Assembly (NCBI GenBank): GCA_019638015.1
Contig: JAHBUP010000001.1
Location: forward strand, 2,078,424-2,142,423
Direction: 5' to 3'
DNA length: 64,000 nt
Source: Melioribacteraceae bacterium
Lineage (GTDB): Bacteria > Bacteroidota > Ignavibacteria > Ignavibacteriales > Melioribacteraceae
The notes under the pieces: model-generated
What the model saw: only the letters and a program-made list of their open reading frames with translations
Told to the model about the DNA's origin: nothing
The model's database searches: none
Shown here: positions 19,481 through 30,415 of the stretch, one piece after another
Numbering within the stretch: the stretch's first letter is position 1
How the letters are laid out: each line of letters opens with the position of its first letter
Translations under genes and position numbers: made by a program

Positions 19481-21478
19481 TCAAAAACCATCTTCCAATA
19501 ACCATTGGTCAGCAACCTGTTCAGAAATCCCATATATGAAACGGGAAGGTTTCGCAAAAGTCATTCCTTGTTGTCTATCAAATATATGCATAGGATAACA
19601 AACATATAAATTTTGTTTTGCTCTCGTGGAAGCAACATACATTAATCTTCTTTCTTCTTCTAGTGATTCAAATTTATCAAATGATTGCGCAGATGGGAAG
19701 AAACCATCTATAGCATGAATAATAAAGACGGAATGCCACTCCAATCCTTTTGCCGAGTGTATTGTTGATAAAGTTACAAATTCATTTTCTTTATCTTCAG
19801 CGTTAATATCAACTACCGAATCCTGAGGAGGTTCAAGCGCCATGTCTGATAAAAAAGAGTCGAGCGATTTATAATTCTCCGAAATATTCATAAAAATTTC
19901 TAAATCTTTTTTCCTCTTATTCCAATCATCATAAGTATCTCTAAAAATCGGTTCATAATAATTGAAGGCTACCTCTGCTTTTTCTGCCGGTAATGAATTT
20001 TTAGTGTGTATCTGATGAAGCAAGTCAAATAATTTGTAAAGATTATCTTTAAATTGATTTTTGGGAAGAAGTTCCGGACTGTTTTTTATAGATACAATAC
20101 CTTTTGCAACCAAATCCATAATAGATTGGGCCTTTTTTGGACCAACACCTTCATGCAAAAGTAAAACTCTGTACCAGCTAACAAAGTCGGTTGGATTTGC
20201 CGCAATCCTAAGAAATGCGAGCATATCTTTAACATGAGCGGCTTCAACAAATTTCATCCCACCAAATTTTATGTAGGGAATATTAGCTTTATTTAATTCT
20301 ATTTCCAGATCGAATGAATGATAGGAGGAACGAAAAAGTACAGCAATTTCATTGAGTGGAACGCCTTCATCACGTAACTCAAGAATTCTCTCAGTTATGA
20401 ACCGTGATTGCATATTCTCGTTTGCCGCTGAAACAATACCGGGAAGCTCTCCGCCAATTTTTTTAGTAAAGAGTTGCTTTGGATATTTTTCAAATGCGTG
20501 TTCAATTATATGATTAGAGAAATCTAAAATCTCTTGTGTGCTTCTATAATTTTCTTCGAGGGTTATAAGTTTAACATCATGAAAAAGTTTTGGGAATTCC
20601 ATAATGTTCTTGAAATTAGCTCCCCGGAAAGAATAGATCGATTGTGAATCATCCCCAACAACCATAATGTTTTGTCGTGATTGACCGAGTGCCAAAATAA
20701 TATCCGATTGTAATTTATTTGTATCCTGATATTCATCAACCATTATGTATTTGATTCCGGAAATAAAAGTTTGGGAAGCAGAGTTTTTACTTTCCAAAAA
20801 CATTTTAAGAAATACAAGTAGATCATCATAATCCAGCAGGCTATTTTGGCGTTTATAAGAAACATAAACTTTTTCAATATCTAAAAACTTATCTGTGTAC
20901 TCAACAAAGTGAGGATAATCTTCCTCGAGAATACTTTCGATACTTTTGCCCGTATTAACAGACAGACTAATTACTTTAAAGATGGTTTGTTTATTTGGGA
21001 ATCTTTTTTTGTGCTGGGAAAGATTTAGCTGACCCCTAATTAAATTAATCACATCCTCACTATCACTTTGATCTAGAATTGTGAATCCATTATCTAGATT
21101 TAGGGCTTTAGCATATTTTCTTAAAACTGTATTTGCGAATGAATGGAATGTACCGCCATTAATTTTAGAGCACCGGTTATCGAGAAGGAGAGCGGCCCTA
21201 TTCATCATTTCTTTTGCAGCTTTACGGGTAAAAGTTAACAGTAAAATTGATGATGGATCATTGCCCAATTCCGTTAATCTTGCGACACGGTAAACTAGAG
21301 TACGAGTTTTTCCGCTACCTGCACCGGCTATAACCAAAAAGTTCCCCTCAGTTGCGGACACGGCTTCATATTGGGATGAATTTAACTGCTGCTGATAATT
21401 AATACTGAATTTCGATTCATCAACAGCAGTTTTTTCTTGAATAGAATTAGTACGTTTTAGAACAAACTTTTTAGCCAT
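19481..21478 (-). CDS. UvrD/PcrA-like superfamily 1 helicase
   Basis: ATP-dependent 3'-5' DNA helicase of the UvrD/Rep/PcrA group, ~665 residues. Visible motifs are Q-motif LNSSQYEAV, Walker A GAGSGKTRT, motif Ia LTFTRKAAKEM, motif II VDEYQDTN, motif III VGDDSQSIYSFRGA, motif IV ENYRS, motif V TIHSAKGLEW and motif VI EERRLMYVASTRA. ATG at 21478 forms TGATG with the upstream stop and is preferred to TTG one codon earlier. It probably acts in repair or recombination; orthology to UvrD versus another paralogue is not resolved. Confidence 0.94.
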   Translation of the reverse strand: MAKKFVLKRTNSIQEKTAVDESKFSINYQQQLNSSQYEAVSATEGNFLVIAGAGSGKTRTLVYRVARLTELGNDPSSILLLTFTRKAAKEMMNRAALLLDNRCSKINGGTFHSFANTVLRKYAKALNLDNGFTILDQSDSEDVINLIRGQLNLSQHKKRFPNKQTIFKVISLSVNTGKSIESILEEDYPHFVEYTDKFLDIEKVYVSYKRQNSLLDYDDLLVFLKMFLESKNSASQTFISGIKYIMVDEYQDTNKLQSDIILALGQSRQNIMVVGDDSQSIYSFRGANFKNIMEFPKLFHDVKLITLEENYRSTQEILDFSNHIIEHAFEKYPKQLFTKKIGGELPGIVSAANENMQSRFITERILELRDEGVPLNEIAVLFRSSYHSFDLEIELNKANIPYIKFGGMKFVEAAHVKDMLAFLRIAANPTDFVSWYRVLLLHEGVGPKKAQSIMDLVAKGIVSIKNSPELLPKNQFKDNLYKLFDLLHQIHTKNSLPAEKAEVAFNYYEPIFRDTYDDWNKRKKDLEIFMNISENYKSLDSFLSDMALEPPQDSVVDINAEDKENEFVTLSTIHSAKGLEWHSVFIIHAIDGFFPSAQSFDKFESLEEERRLMYVASTRAKQNLYVCYPMHIFDRQQGMTFAKPSRFIYGISEQVADQWLLEDGF

Positions 21479-22026
21479 CAACGTAATGCTTTTGGTTTTT
21501 TCAGAATTTCAGTTAGAATAACCACATCACGTAAATTTGTAGAATCTCTAAGTTTATCAGTTATTAGAGTGTTTCTTTTATTAGTGTCTTTTTTTACAGT
21601 TGCCGGTTTAAAAAGTAGATCATCTTTAACTTTTTTCTTTGCTTTTGCTTCCAGCTGGTTTATCTGTTCTATAGAAAAATTAGGTATCTTATTAATTTTT
21701 TCTATTTCACGTTTAATTAAAGTCTCCCGCGTATTTATCTTTTTCTCGAATTCCGATTCGGGATCCCAGGAAGAGGTCTCCAATGATTCACTTCTTTGAG
21801 TTTGAGGTTTAGGTTTTTGCTGATAATCTTTTGGAATTTTGAATCCAAATAAATCTTCAAGAACCTCAACATTTTTATTTGATGGAGATACAATAATATC
21901 TCCATCATCATTGTCTTGATAATCCTGCGGGTTCTTTTTATTAGGTTGCTTTTTTTGTTTGAAAATAGAACTTACTACGGAATAGATCACAAACAAAAAA
22001 ATCAATAACTCAAAAATATTATCCAT
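21478..22026 (-). CDS. Hypothetical membrane-anchored protein
   Basis: A 182-residue protein I do not recognise. One N-terminal membrane segment (IFELLIFLFVIYSVVSSIF) is followed by a long charged, Lys/Asp/Asn-rich cytoplasmic-looking region with predicted helical stretches (residues ~90-130). It lies four bases downstream of floA and overlaps the helicase start, so it is cotranscribed with a membrane-scaffold protein. A role with FloA is possible but unsupported beyond position. Confidence 0.7.
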   Translation of the reverse strand: MDNIFELLIFLFVIYSVVSSIFKQKKQPNKKNPQDYQDNDDGDIIVSPSNKNVEVLEDLFGFKIPKDYQQKPKPQTQRSESLETSSWDPESEFEKKINTRETLIKREIEKINKIPNFSIEQINQLEAKAKKKVKDDLLFKPATVKKDTNKRNTLITDKLRDSTNLRDVVILTEILKKPKALR

Positions 22027-22030
22027 AACA

Positions 22031-23017
22031 TTAATCTTTTTCTTTTTTATCGTCTGGCTTTGCTATAGAATTACGCATATCCGTATCAGCAATTACATTT
22101 TTCATATTATAATAATCCATTACTCCTAATCTACCTGATCTGAATGCTTCTGCCAAAGCTTTTGGCACTTCTGATTCAGCTTCCACAACTTTCGCTTTCA
22201 TTCGTGCTACTTCAGCCGACATTTCCTGTTCGAGAGCAACTGCGGCGGCACGTCTTTCTTCGGCTTTTGCGCGGGCGACTTTAAGATCTGCTTCAGCCTG
22301 GTCTGTTTGTAAGATTGCGCCGATATTGGTACCTACGTCAACATCCGCAATATCAATTGAAAGAATTTCGAATGCTGTTCCGGCATCTAATCCCTTGGAT
22401 AATACTACTTTTGAAATACTGTCCGGATTTTCGAGTACCTCTTTATGTGTAGTACTTGAACCGATAGTAGATACAATACCTTCACCAACACGAGCTAAAA
22501 TTGTAGCTTCGCCAGCACCGCCAACTAATCTCTCAAGATTAGTTCTAACAGTAATTCTAGCTATAGCTTTTAACTGAATACCATCTTTAGCTACGGCGGA
22601 TACCATTGGAGTTTCAATCACTTTTGGATTTACCGACATTTTTACGGCTTCGAGTACATCTCTTCCGGCCAAATCAATAGCCGCTGCTTTTTCAAATTCC
22701 AAATCGAGATTGGCCTTGTTCGCCGAAATTAACGCATTAACTACGTTGGTTACATTCCCACCGGCTAAATAATGTGCTTCCAATAACGAAATATTAAGAT
22801 CGATGCCAGCTTTCGTGGCAGAAATTACATTTCTGATAATTACTTGTGGCGATACTTTTCTTAATCTCATACCCACTAAATCGCGAAATATCCTTACTTT
22901 AACACCTGAAAAGTAAGCTGTTATAAATAATCCGAGCGGTACAAAATAGAGTAGAAAAAAGAGGAGAAATATCCCGGCAAAAATAATAAATATTGACAAC
23001 CCTGCTAATGCTTCCAT
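22031..23017 (-). CDS. floA: Flotillin-like protein FloA
   Basis: A 328-residue bacterial flotillin of the FloA/YqfA family that organises functional membrane microdomains. It has an N-terminal hydrophobic hairpin (residues ~5-35), an SPFH-like domain with [19 protein letters not shown] and [20 protein letters not shown], and a coiled region rich in Ala/Glu ([24 protein letters not shown]). AGGAG precedes the ATG at 23017. It is the first gene of the long minus-strand run, divergent from clpC. Confidence 0.95.
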   Translation of the reverse strand: MEALAGLSIFIIFAGIFLLFFLLYFVPLGLFITAYFSGVKVRIFRDLVGMRLRKVSPQVIIRNVISATKAGIDLNISLLEAHYLAGGNVTNVVNALISANKANLDLEFEKAAAIDLAGRDVLEAVKMSVNPKVIETPMVSAVAKDGIQLKAIARITVRTNLERLVGGAGEATILARVGEGIVSTIGSSTTHKEVLENPDSISKVVLSKGLDAGTAFEILSIDIADVDVGTNIGAILQTDQAEADLKVARAKAEERRAAAVALEQEMSAEVARMKAKVVEAESEVPKALAEAFRSGRLGVMDYYNMKNVIADTDMRNSIAKPDDKKEKD

Positions 23018-23117
23018 TTTTACTCCTTACTTTACGTGAATAATCTGTTTGAAAAATATTAATTACTAGGACTAAAACAAAATATGATTTTGTAAACTTA
23101 CAATAATCCAAAGTTCC

Positions 23118-23146
23118 TTGAAATGAGGTTAATCTTACTATATATT
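23118..23146 (+). promoter_or_regulatory. Putative clpC promoter
   Basis: TTGAAA (23118-23123) and TATATT (23141-23146) are 17 bases apart, 57 bases before the clpC start. A 6-bp inverted repeat ACAAAA/TTTTGT with a five-base spacer (23077-23093) lies 25 bases upstream in the floA-clpC divergent gap. It could be an operator for either gene. No CIRCE element or CtsR heptad repeat is recognisable. Confidence 0.45.
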
Positions 23147-23202
23147 TATGAAACGATTTAGCAAAGATTGATGTTCTAAATAAAAAGAAAAGGATTTGAA
23201 CA

Positions 23203-25704
23203 ATGGAAGGAAATTTTTCCGAAAGAGTGCAAGAAGTTATTCGTCTTAGTCGTGAAGAAGCACTCAGACTGGGACACGATTATATAGGTACAGAGCATTT
23301 ATTATTAGGAATTATAAGAGAAGGTCAGGGTGTTGCCGTTAGAATTTTGAAAAACCTTGATGTTGATCTACTAAGCTTGAAAAAGGCTGTTGAAGATACA
23401 GTTCGAACTGCCGGTGGAACTCTAACTATTGGTAATATTCCTTTGACCAAACAAGCCGAAAAAGTACTAAAAATCACACAAATTGAATCAAAAATATATA
23501 AATCTGATGTAATTGGTACCGAGCATATTATTCTATCTTTGTTGAGAGACGAAGATAATATCGCAACCCAAATTCTTCACCAGTTTAATGTGAATTATGA
23601 TAACGCAAGGGCTGAGCTTAATAATATTTTAAGCAGTAAAGACCCTCAGAAAGCTCAGCAAATGGGACAATCTCAATTTTCTTCGAAGAAACCGGATAAA
23701 ACAAAAACTCCGGTTTTGGACAATTTTGGAAGAGATTTGACAAAGTTGGCAATAGAGGATAAACTCGATCCAGTAATTGGACGTGAAAAAGAGATTGAAA
23801 GAGTTGCCCAAGTGTTGAGCCGTAGAAAGAAAAATAATCCGGTTTTAATTGGTGAACCTGGAGTTGGCAAAACAGCAATCGCTGAAGGATTAGCTCTCAG
23901 AATCATTCAAAAGAAGGTACCAAGAATCTTACAGGAAAAAAGAGTTGTTACTCTTGATCTGGCTGGATTAGTTGCGGGAACAAAATACCGTGGACAATTT
24001 GAAGAGAGAATGAAAGCACTGATGACTGAGCTTGAAAAGGCCGATGATGTAATTTTATTTATTGATGAATTACATACAATTGTTGGAGCTGGGGGAGCTT
24101 CAGGTTCCCTTGATGCTTCAAACATGTTTAAACCGGCATTGGCAAGAGGTGATATACAATGTATTGGCGCTACTACACTGGATGAGTATCGTAAATATAT
24201 TGAAACAGATGGGGCATTAGATAGAAGATTTCAAAAGGTAATGGTCGATCCGCCTTCTGTTGATCAGACCATACAAATATTAGAGAATATTAAATTCAAG
24301 TATGAAGAGCATCATCATGTAAAATACTCATCTGAGGCAATAGATTTAGCTGTTCGTCTCAGCGAGAGATATATCACAGATCGTCATTTGCCCGACAAGG
24401 CCATCGACGTTCTCGATGAAGCTGGCTCACGTGTTCATATGGGTAATTTTACCGTGCCTGAAGAAATACTTAAGCTTGAAGAAGAGATTGAAAAAGTGAA
24501 AGTGCTCAAAATCCAGGTTGTTAAACAGCAGGATTATGAGGAAGCCGCACGGCTCAGAGATAGAGAAAGAAATATCCAAAGTGATCTTGAAATTGCAAAA
24601 AAAGATTGGGACACAAAGACAAAGGATATTATTTATGATGTTTCTGAGGATGATATTGCTACGGTAGTATCGATGATGACTGGCATTCCGGTTACACGAG
24701 TTGTTCAGGCTGAATCTGAAAAATTAATGAAGATGGAGGATGCGCTCAAAGGACGTATTGTTGGGCAAGATGAAGCGGTTCTAAAACTAACCAAAGCCAT
24801 TAGAAGAACTAGAGCTGGTTTGAAGCGTCCCTCTAAACCGATTGGCACATTCATATTCTTGGGACCAACCGGAGTCGGGAAAACAGAACTGGCAAAAGAA
24901 TTAGCGCGCTATTTATTTGATTCCTCCGATGCGTTAATAAGAATTGATATGAGTGAATACATGGAAAAATTTGCTGTGTCACGACTAGTGGGAGCTCCTC
25001 CTGGATATGTTGGTTATGAAGAGGGAGGTCAATTAACAGAAAGAGTAAGGAGAAAACCTTATTCAGTAGTACTATTTGATGAGATTGAAAAAGCTCACCC
25101 TGATGTATTTAATATTTTGCTTCAAGTTTTAGATGATGGACAACTTACCGATAGTTTAGGAAGAAAGGTTGATTTTAAAAATACGATTATCATAATGACT
25201 TCAAATGTTGGTACTAAAGATATTAAAACTACCGGTGGATTCGGATTTAGCGGGGAATCGGAAGCTGATCAGTATTCTCAACTCAAGAATACTGTTGAAG
25301 ACGCAATGAAAAAATTGTTCAATCCGGAATTTCTAAATAGACTTGACGAAGCAATAGTTTTCAGAAATTTAGATATTAATGACATCAAACAGATTGTAGC
25401 TATTGAGATGAGAGATTTAGTGAAAAACATTAGCGATAATAAAATGACAATTGAGCTTCACGATAGTGCTAAAGATTTTCTCGGAGAAAAAGGATTCGAT
25501 CAAAAATTTGGAGCACGTCCTCTAAAACGGGCAATCCAAAAATATGTTGAAGATCCACTCGCCGAAGAATTATTATTAGGACATTTTAAAGAAGGTGACA
25601 AAATTATTGTTAAGAGAAAAATGGAAACTGATGAACTATATTTTTTGAGCGATAAAGAAGTTGAACCTGAAGAACAAGACAATACAGAGAAACAATCTGT
25701 TTAG
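23203..25704 (+). CDS. clpC: ATP-dependent Clp protease ATPase subunit ClpC
   Basis: An 833-residue Hsp100 AAA+ unfoldase that feeds ClpP. An N-terminal double Clp repeat (residues ~1-145) precedes AAA-1 with GEPGVGKT and [11 protein letters not shown], a UVR-type middle region ([12 protein letters not shown]) and AAA-2 with GPTGVGKT and [13 protein letters not shown]. The UVR motif and the C-terminal sequence place it with ClpC rather than ClpB or ClpA. No mcsA, mcsB or ctsR is adjacent, unlike in Firmicutes. Confidence 0.96.
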   Translation: MEGNFSERVQEVIRLSREEALRLGHDYIGTEHLLLGIIREGQGVAVRILKNLDVDLLSLKKAVEDTVRTAGGTLTIGNIPLTKQAEKVLKITQIESKIYKSDVIGTEHIILSLLRDEDNIATQILHQFNVNYDNARAELNNILSSKDPQKAQQMGQSQFSSKKPDKTKTPVLDNFGRDLTKLAIEDKLDPVIGREKEIERVAQVLSRRKKNNPVLIGEPGVGKTAIAEGLALRIIQKKVPRILQEKRVVTLDLAGLVAGTKYRGQFEERMKALMTELEKADDVILFIDELHTIVGAGGASGSLDASNMFKPALARGDIQCIGATTLDEYRKYIETDGALDRRFQKVMVDPPSVDQTIQILENIKFKYEEHHHVKYSSEAIDLAVRLSERYITDRHLPDKAIDVLDEAGSRVHMGNFTVPEEILKLEEEIEKVKVLKIQVVKQQDYEEAARLRDRERNIQSDLEIAKKDWDTKTKDIIYDVSEDDIATVVSMMTGIPVTRVVQAESEKLMKMEDALKGRIVGQDEAVLKLTKAIRRTRAGLKRPSKPIGTFIFLGPTGVGKTELAKELARYLFDSSDALIRIDMSEYMEKFAVSRLVGAPPGYVGYEEGGQLTERVRRKPYSVVLFDEIEKAHPDVFNILLQVLDDGQLTDSLGRKVDFKNTIIIMTSNVGTKDIKTTGGFGFSGESEADQYSQLKNTVEDAMKKLFNPEFLNRLDEAIVFRNLDINDIKQIVAIEMRDLVKNISDNKMTIELHDSAKDFLGEKGFDQKFGARPLKRAIQKYVEDPLAEELLLGHFKEGDKIIVKRKMETDELYFLSDKEVEPEEQDNTEKQSV

Positions 25705-25725
25705 TGATATTTGTAAAGTTTGATT

Positions 25726-26010
25726 ATGAAACAACTTAGCAACGAAGAGTTAGAAAATATTATACTTGATCATGATGGTTGGATACTTGGTGATGGAAAG
25801 TTAATAAAGGAGTATAATTTAAGTTCATTCAGCGAAGCTTTGGCATTTGTAGTTAAAGTTGGAATTGAAGCGGAGAAGTTAGATCATCATCCGGATATTC
25901 TTCTTCATTCATGGAATAAAGTCAAGATAGCCCTTTCAACTCATAGTGCGAACGGGATCACAGATTTGGATATTAATTTAGCCAAACAAATAGAGATAAT
26001 TAAAAAATGA
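25726..26010 (+). CDS. phhB: Pterin-4a-carbinolamine dehydratase
   Basis: A ~94-residue protein with the PCD signature EKLDHHPDI and [13 protein letters not shown], the His-His and His-Gly catalytic pattern. It dehydrates 4a-hydroxytetrahydrobiopterin after aromatic amino acid hydroxylation. ATG at 25726 is preferred over TTG at 25720; neither has a strong Shine-Dalgarno. No phenylalanine hydroxylase is in the window, so another pterin-linked role is possible. Overlaps pyrE by four bases. Confidence 0.9.
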   Translation: MKQLSNEELENIILDHDGWILGDGKLIKEYNLSSFSEALAFVVKVGIEAEKLDHHPDILLHSWNKVKIALSTHSANGITDLDINLAKQIEIIKK

Positions 26011-26582
26011 AAAAAGAAAACATTCTCGAAATTTTTACAAAAACAAATGCCCTACTCTCAGGGCATTTTTTATTAACTTCAGGCAGACACAGTAATCAAT
26101 ATTTTCAATGCGCTCAAGTATTGCAATACCCAAATCACAATGAAGTTATTTGTACTGAAATAGCAAATTTCTTTAAGGATACTGAGATTGATGTGGTAAT
26201 CTCTCCGGCTATAGGAGGAATTATAGTTGGACAGGAGGTAGCGCGTCAGTTGGGGAAAAAATCAATATTTGCTGAAAGAGAAGATAAAGAATTAAGATTG
26301 CGGAGAGGATTTAGTATTGAGCCGGGGCAAAAGTATCTAGTTTGTGAGGATGTTGTTACAACAGGAGGTTCAGTCTTTGAAGTAATTGAGATTGTTAAAA
26401 ATGGTGGTGGAGAAGTAGTTGGAGTAGGCACAATTGTCGACCGAAGCAACAATAAAGTAAAATTTGGTGTGCCGCAGTTTAGCACTCTTCAACTGGAGGT
26501 AATTTCATATACATCTGAAGACTGCCCATTGTGCAAACAAAATATACCGGTCGTTAAGCCAGGTTCACGAAAAATAGTGTGA
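26007..26582 (+). CDS. pyrE: Orotate phosphoribosyltransferase
   Basis: Transfers ribose-5-phosphate from PRPP to orotate in pyrimidine synthesis. The 191-residue protein has the PRPP-binding [16 protein letters not shown] and catalytic-loop [14 protein letters not shown] motifs. The C-terminal CPLCKQ extension is common in this subgroup. It overlaps phhB upstream and the M64 peptidase downstream (four bases each). Confidence 0.94.
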   Translation: MKKENILEIFTKTNALLSGHFLLTSGRHSNQYFQCAQVLQYPNHNEVICTEIANFFKDTEIDVVISPAIGGIIVGQEVARQLGKKSIFAEREDKELRLRRGFSIEPGQKYLVCEDVVTTGGSVFEVIEIVKNGGGEVVGVGTIVDRSNNKVKFGVPQFSTLQLEVISYTSEDCPLCKQNIPVVKPGSRKIV

Positions 26583-27862
26583 GGTATAAATTGAGATTAA
26601 AAATAGTACTCCTTGTTTGTTTAATTGTATCAAATGTTTTTAGCCAGGTTAATTATGAAGAGTATTTTAACGGGAAAACATTACGATTCGATTTTTACCA
26701 TTCCGGTAATAAATCTACCGAAGAAATAATATTCTCCAAGATGAAAGAGGAAGGGGATTGGAGCGGATCGAAGAAAAATCTGATAGATACACTTAGGTAT
26801 GGAAATTATTTTTTTGAACTGCATGATATCGCATCAAATAAAGTAATTTACTCACGCGGTTTTTCTACTCTATATCAAGAGTGGCAAACTACCGAAGAGG
26901 CAAAACAGATGAATAGAATTTTTGAAGGATCTGTTGTTATGCCTTTCCCAAAAATAAAAACTAAGATTGTCATTTTTAGAAGGGATAGAAACAATAATTT
27001 CATTTCATTATTTCAACATATCATTGATCCGGCAAATTATTTTATTGAAAAAAACATTACAAATAAATATCCAAATTTTATAGTCCATAGTTCTGGTGAT
27101 CCTTCAGAGAAACTGGATATAGTATTTATCCCCGATGGTTATTCAAAAGAAGAAATGAAAAAATTTAAAGATGATTGTTCAAGAATGAGCGTCTATCTGT
27201 TTGATTATTCCCCATTCGATAAATTAAAAGATAAAATAAATATTTGGGGAGTGGAAGCACCATCCGATGAAAGTGGTACCGATATTCCAGGAAAAAATAT
27301 TTGGGTAAACACTCAACTAAACTCTTCATTTTATACTTTTGATAGCGAAAGATACCTGATGACATCGAGCTATTTCAAAGTTAAAGATATTGCATCAAAC
27401 GCTCCTTATGATCAAATTTATATCTTGGTGAATACAGATAAATATGGTGGCGGGGCAATTTATAATTTTTACTCACTAACCTGTGTTGATAACAAATTAA
27501 CCAAGCAGGTATTTATTCATGAATTTGGGCACGGTTTAGCCGGATTAGCCGATGAATATGGCAATGATAATACATACCAGGATATGTATCCAACTGATAT
27601 TGAGCCTTGGGAAGTTAACCTTACAACACTTGTAAATTTTGAAAGTAAATGGAAAAATATGATTGATACAAATACGCCAATCCCCACTCCTTCAACCGAT
27701 GAGTATAAAAATCAAGTTGGTGTTTTTGAAGGAGGAGGGTATGTAGCAAAAGGAGTGTATAGACCAACATTCAATAGTTTAATGAATTCATTTTCCTCAA
27801 ACGAGTTTAATGAGGTTTGCAAAAAAGCACTCATTAATGTAGTTAATTTTTATTCCGAGTAG
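26579..27862 (+). CDS. M64-family metallopeptidase (IgA-peptidase M64-like)
   Basis: A 427-residue exported zinc peptidase. GTG at 26579 overlaps pyrE (GTGA) and starts a signal peptide ([16 protein letters not shown], residues ~7-22). An N-terminal beta domain (residues ~25-165) precedes the catalytic domain, with [12 protein letters not shown] and the zinc motif [15 protein letters not shown] (His314, Glu315, His318, then Asp325). That motif is characteristic of M64, whose founding member cleaves IgA but whose relatives are widespread in environmental Bacteroidota. The substrate is unknown. Confidence 0.88.
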   Translation: MRYKLRLKIVLLVCLIVSNVFSQVNYEEYFNGKTLRFDFYHSGNKSTEEIIFSKMKEEGDWSGSKKNLIDTLRYGNYFFELHDIASNKVIYSRGFSTLYQEWQTTEEAKQMNRIFEGSVVMPFPKIKTKIVIFRRDRNNNFISLFQHIIDPANYFIEKNITNKYPNFIVHSSGDPSEKLDIVFIPDGYSKEEMKKFKDDCSRMSVYLFDYSPFDKLKDKINIWGVEAPSDESGTDIPGKNIWVNTQLNSSFYTFDSERYLMTSSYFKVKDIASNAPYDQIYILVNTDKYGGGAIYNFYSLTCVDNKLTKQVFIHEFGHGLAGLADEYGNDNTYQDMYPTDIEPWEVNLTTLVNFESKWKNMIDTNTPIPTPSTDEYKNQVGVFEGGGYVAKGVYRPTFNSLMNSFSSNEFNEVCKKALINVVNFYSE

Positions 27863-27864
27863 AT

Positions 27865-29097
27865 ATGGACCAGAAAAAGTTTTATCGTGCTATAGAGTCA
27901 ATTGCATCTTTCGAATTCCCTAGCGAAAAAGAATTATTAATTGAGGTTGTTAAACAAATAATTAAATCGGACCAAATTAGTTTCACAGGCGGAAGAATTT
28001 GGAAACTTGATTATAAGAAGAAAAATTATAAACTAGTATTTCAAACAGGTAAAGTTCAAAAAATTCCTAATGATTTTGTACTTGCAATAAAAGATTACAA
28101 ACTTTTTGAAATGCTTTCAAAATATCGTACCATACTTGCTGATGAGACTAATAAAACTTTAATAAGCAAAGGTATACTTAAATATTCAGCCTCCGGTATC
28201 GGTAGAAAAATTAAAATTGGAGATACAAGATATTATGAATATCTCCTCGCTGTAAATAGCGATAGAATTGATGAAGACTTAAGATACGGACTTAATATTG
28301 TTGCAACCGTACTTACTTCAAAACTTCACGAAAAATATGTTACTCAACTGCGCAAAAATTTAATTGATGACATTGATAAGGCAAAACAACTTCAAAAAAG
28401 TATTTTGCCAGAACATGAGTATGATTTTCATGATTATAAAATATTTGGGATAACTCTTCCGGCAGATACAATTAGTGGAGATTTTTATGATTATCTTAAA
28501 ATTGGTGATGAAGAGGATAGATTAGGAATTATTTTAGGGGATGCCGCATCAAAGGGATTTCCCGCTGCCGCTGAGGCAATGTATATTTCTGGTGCGTTAA
28601 GAATGGCTAGCACTTTTCAAATGAAAATATCTCCAATGATGTCCCGGTTGAATAAACTTATAAATAAAATATTTAGTGATGATAAGTTTATAACTCTTTT
28701 TTACGGTGAACTCTCGAATGATAAAAAAGGATTATTTCTTTACGCAAATGCCGGACAAAACCCCCCGGTACATTACAGCAAAAAAAGTGGCAAACTTACT
28801 TATCTCGAACCAACCGGCCCATTGCTTGGCCCTGCTCCAAATTCTAAATATGATACCGACAGCATTAACTTTGAAAGTGGAGATGTTTTATTAGTTTATT
28901 CCGATGGAATTGTGGAATCTGCAAACGAGGCTTTCGAGTTTTATGGTGAGGAAAAAATGGAAAAAGTCTTCATCGATAATATTGATAAGTCGCCAAAAGA
29001 AATTGCCACACTAATTTTAGAGGATGTTATAAAATTCACAACTATAGATAGCAAGTATCAAGATGATAAAACTGTCCTAATAGTTAAACGAAAATAA
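27865..29097 (+). CDS. SpoIIE/PP2C-type serine phosphatase with N-terminal sensor region
   Basis: A 410-residue protein. The C-terminal ~225 residues are a PPM/SpoIIE-type phosphatase with metal-binding SGDFYDYL, GDAASKGFPAA, ANAGQNPPVHY and LLVYSDGIVES. A short linker helix (DIDKAKQLQKSILPE) is typical of RsbU/RsbP regulators. The N-terminal ~170 residues look like a GAF-like sensor but I cannot assign them firmly. Such proteins dephosphorylate anti-anti-sigma (STAS) proteins, but no STAS or RsbW-type gene is visible here. It is two to three bases from its neighbours in an operon with the M64 peptidase and the PduS/PduT pair. Confidence 0.87.
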   Translation: MDQKKFYRAIESIASFEFPSEKELLIEVVKQIIKSDQISFTGGRIWKLDYKKKNYKLVFQTGKVQKIPNDFVLAIKDYKLFEMLSKYRTILADETNKTLISKGILKYSASGIGRKIKIGDTRYYEYLLAVNSDRIDEDLRYGLNIVATVLTSKLHEKYVTQLRKNLIDDIDKAKQLQKSILPEHEYDFHDYKIFGITLPADTISGDFYDYLKIGDEEDRLGIILGDAASKGFPAAAEAMYISGALRMASTFQMKISPMMSRLNKLINKIFSDDKFITLFYGELSNDKKGLFLYANAGQNPPVHYSKKSGKLTYLEPTGPLLGPAPNSKYDTDSINFESGDVLLVYSDGIVESANEAFEFYGEEKMEKVFIDNIDKSPKEIATLILEDVIKFTTIDSKYQDDKTVLIVKRK

Positions 29098-29098
29098 T

Positions 29099-30412
29099 AT
29101 GCAGATACCCGAAAAAATTAAAAATGCCGGTGTTGTTGGAGCAGGTGGAGCAGGATTTCCTACTCACATTAAAGCGCAATCCAAAGTTGAATTTGTATTG
29201 GCTAATGGCGCAGAATGCGAACCATTAATTCATAAAGATTATGAACTAATGGTTAATTTCCCAGATCAAATTGTAAATGGAGTTGAAACTTTAATAGAAC
29301 AAACGGGCGCAAAAAAGTCATATTTTGGTATCAAAGAAAAAAATATAAAAGCTATAGATAAAATTGATAATTCTATAAGTAACAAGAAGATAGAGTTATG
29401 TCTGTTAGGTGATTTTTATCCCAGCGGTGATGAATATGAATTGGTCTATGCTGCTACTAAAAGATTGATCCCTCCACACGGATTGCCGCTCGATGTTGGT
29501 TGTGTCGTGAATAATGTTGAGACATTCTACAATATTTCCAATGCTAAAGAAGGAATACCTGTAACCAAAAAGTTTGTATCGGTAGCGGGAGCAGTAAAAA
29601 AGCCATCATCTTTTTTTGTGCCTATTGGTACCAGTTTCAATGATTTACTACAGATTGCAGGCAGTTCAATTCTAGAAGAATATGCGATTTTTGTTAGTGG
29701 CATATTAATGGGAAAGCTTACATTTAATCTAAATGATGTTGTTACTAAAACCACAGCTGGAATAATTATCCTTCCAAAAAATCATTACCTCGTTCAAAGA
29801 ATGGAAAGACCAATTTCAGATATGAATAGAATTGGAAAATCGGCTTGCGATCAATGTAGTTATTGCACCGAATTTTGTCCCCGTTATCTGCTAGGTTATG
29901 ATGTGCAACCCCATAAAGTTATGAGATCGCTTGGTTTTTCAGCTACTGGTGAAGCAGTCTGGAATCAATACGCTGATTTGTGTTGCTCGTGCGGATTATG
30001 TTCGCTATACGCATGTCCAGAAGATTTATATCCCCGTGAAGCTTGCGATCAAGGTAAAAATTATTTGAAGTCCAACGGAATGCGGCATAATCAACAAAAA
30101 GAGCTAAAAGTGCATCCAATAAAGGAAGGAAGAAGAGTCCCTCTTAAACAATTAATGAAACGAATGAACATTTTAGAGCTTGACGCGCCTACTCCATTTA
30201 TGGAGTACTCAAATAAAATAGAAAGTGTTAAAATAAAATTGAAACAACACACCGGGTTTCCTTCAAAACCTACGATTAGTATTGGCTCGAGAATAAGTGA
30301 AGGGGATTTAATTGCTGATATTTATGAAAATAAATTGGGCGCAAAAATTCACGCTTCAATTGCCGGTACAGTTAAAGAAATTAATGATGATTACATTTTA
30401 ATTGAAGGGTAA
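29099..30412 (+). CDS. pduS: PduS/RnfC-like flavin and iron-sulfur oxidoreductase
   Basis: A 437-residue redox protein resembling PduS, the cobalamin reductase of propanediol microcompartments, and RnfC. The N-terminal GAGGAGFPTH (residues ~14-23) and GAECEPLI match the Complex1-51K-type nucleotide/FMN fold. An SLBB-like region follows, then two Fe-S motifs with C250, C253, C256, C260 and C296, C298, C301, C306, and a C-terminal RnfC-type hammerhead region. No rnfABDGE genes are present, and a PduT-like shell gene follows after three bases, favouring the PduS reading. The electron acceptor is unknown. Confidence 0.85.
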   Translation: MQIPEKIKNAGVVGAGGAGFPTHIKAQSKVEFVLANGAECEPLIHKDYELMVNFPDQIVNGVETLIEQTGAKKSYFGIKEKNIKAIDKIDNSISNKKIELCLLGDFYPSGDEYELVYAATKRLIPPHGLPLDVGCVVNNVETFYNISNAKEGIPVTKKFVSVAGAVKKPSSFFVPIGTSFNDLLQIAGSSILEEYAIFVSGILMGKLTFNLNDVVTKTTAGIIILPKNHYLVQRMERPISDMNRIGKSACDQCSYCTEFCPRYLLGYDVQPHKVMRSLGFSATGEAVWNQYADLCCSCGLCSLYACPEDLYPREACDQGKNYLKSNGMRHNQQKELKVHPIKEGRRVPLKQLMKRMNILELDAPTPFMEYSNKIESVKIKLKQHTGFPSKPTISIGSRISEGDLIADIYENKLGAKIHASIAGTVKEINDDYILIEG

Positions 30413-30415
30413 ATA

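Noticed and set aside
23077..23093. CIRCE or CtsR operator before clpC
   Set aside because: The inverted repeat ACAAAA/TTTTGT does not match the TTAGCACTC-type CIRCE arms or the CtsR heptads.
29099..30412. RnfC of an Rnf ion-pumping complex
   Set aside because: No rnfA, B, D, E or G genes are adjacent, and a PduT-like shell gene follows after three bases.
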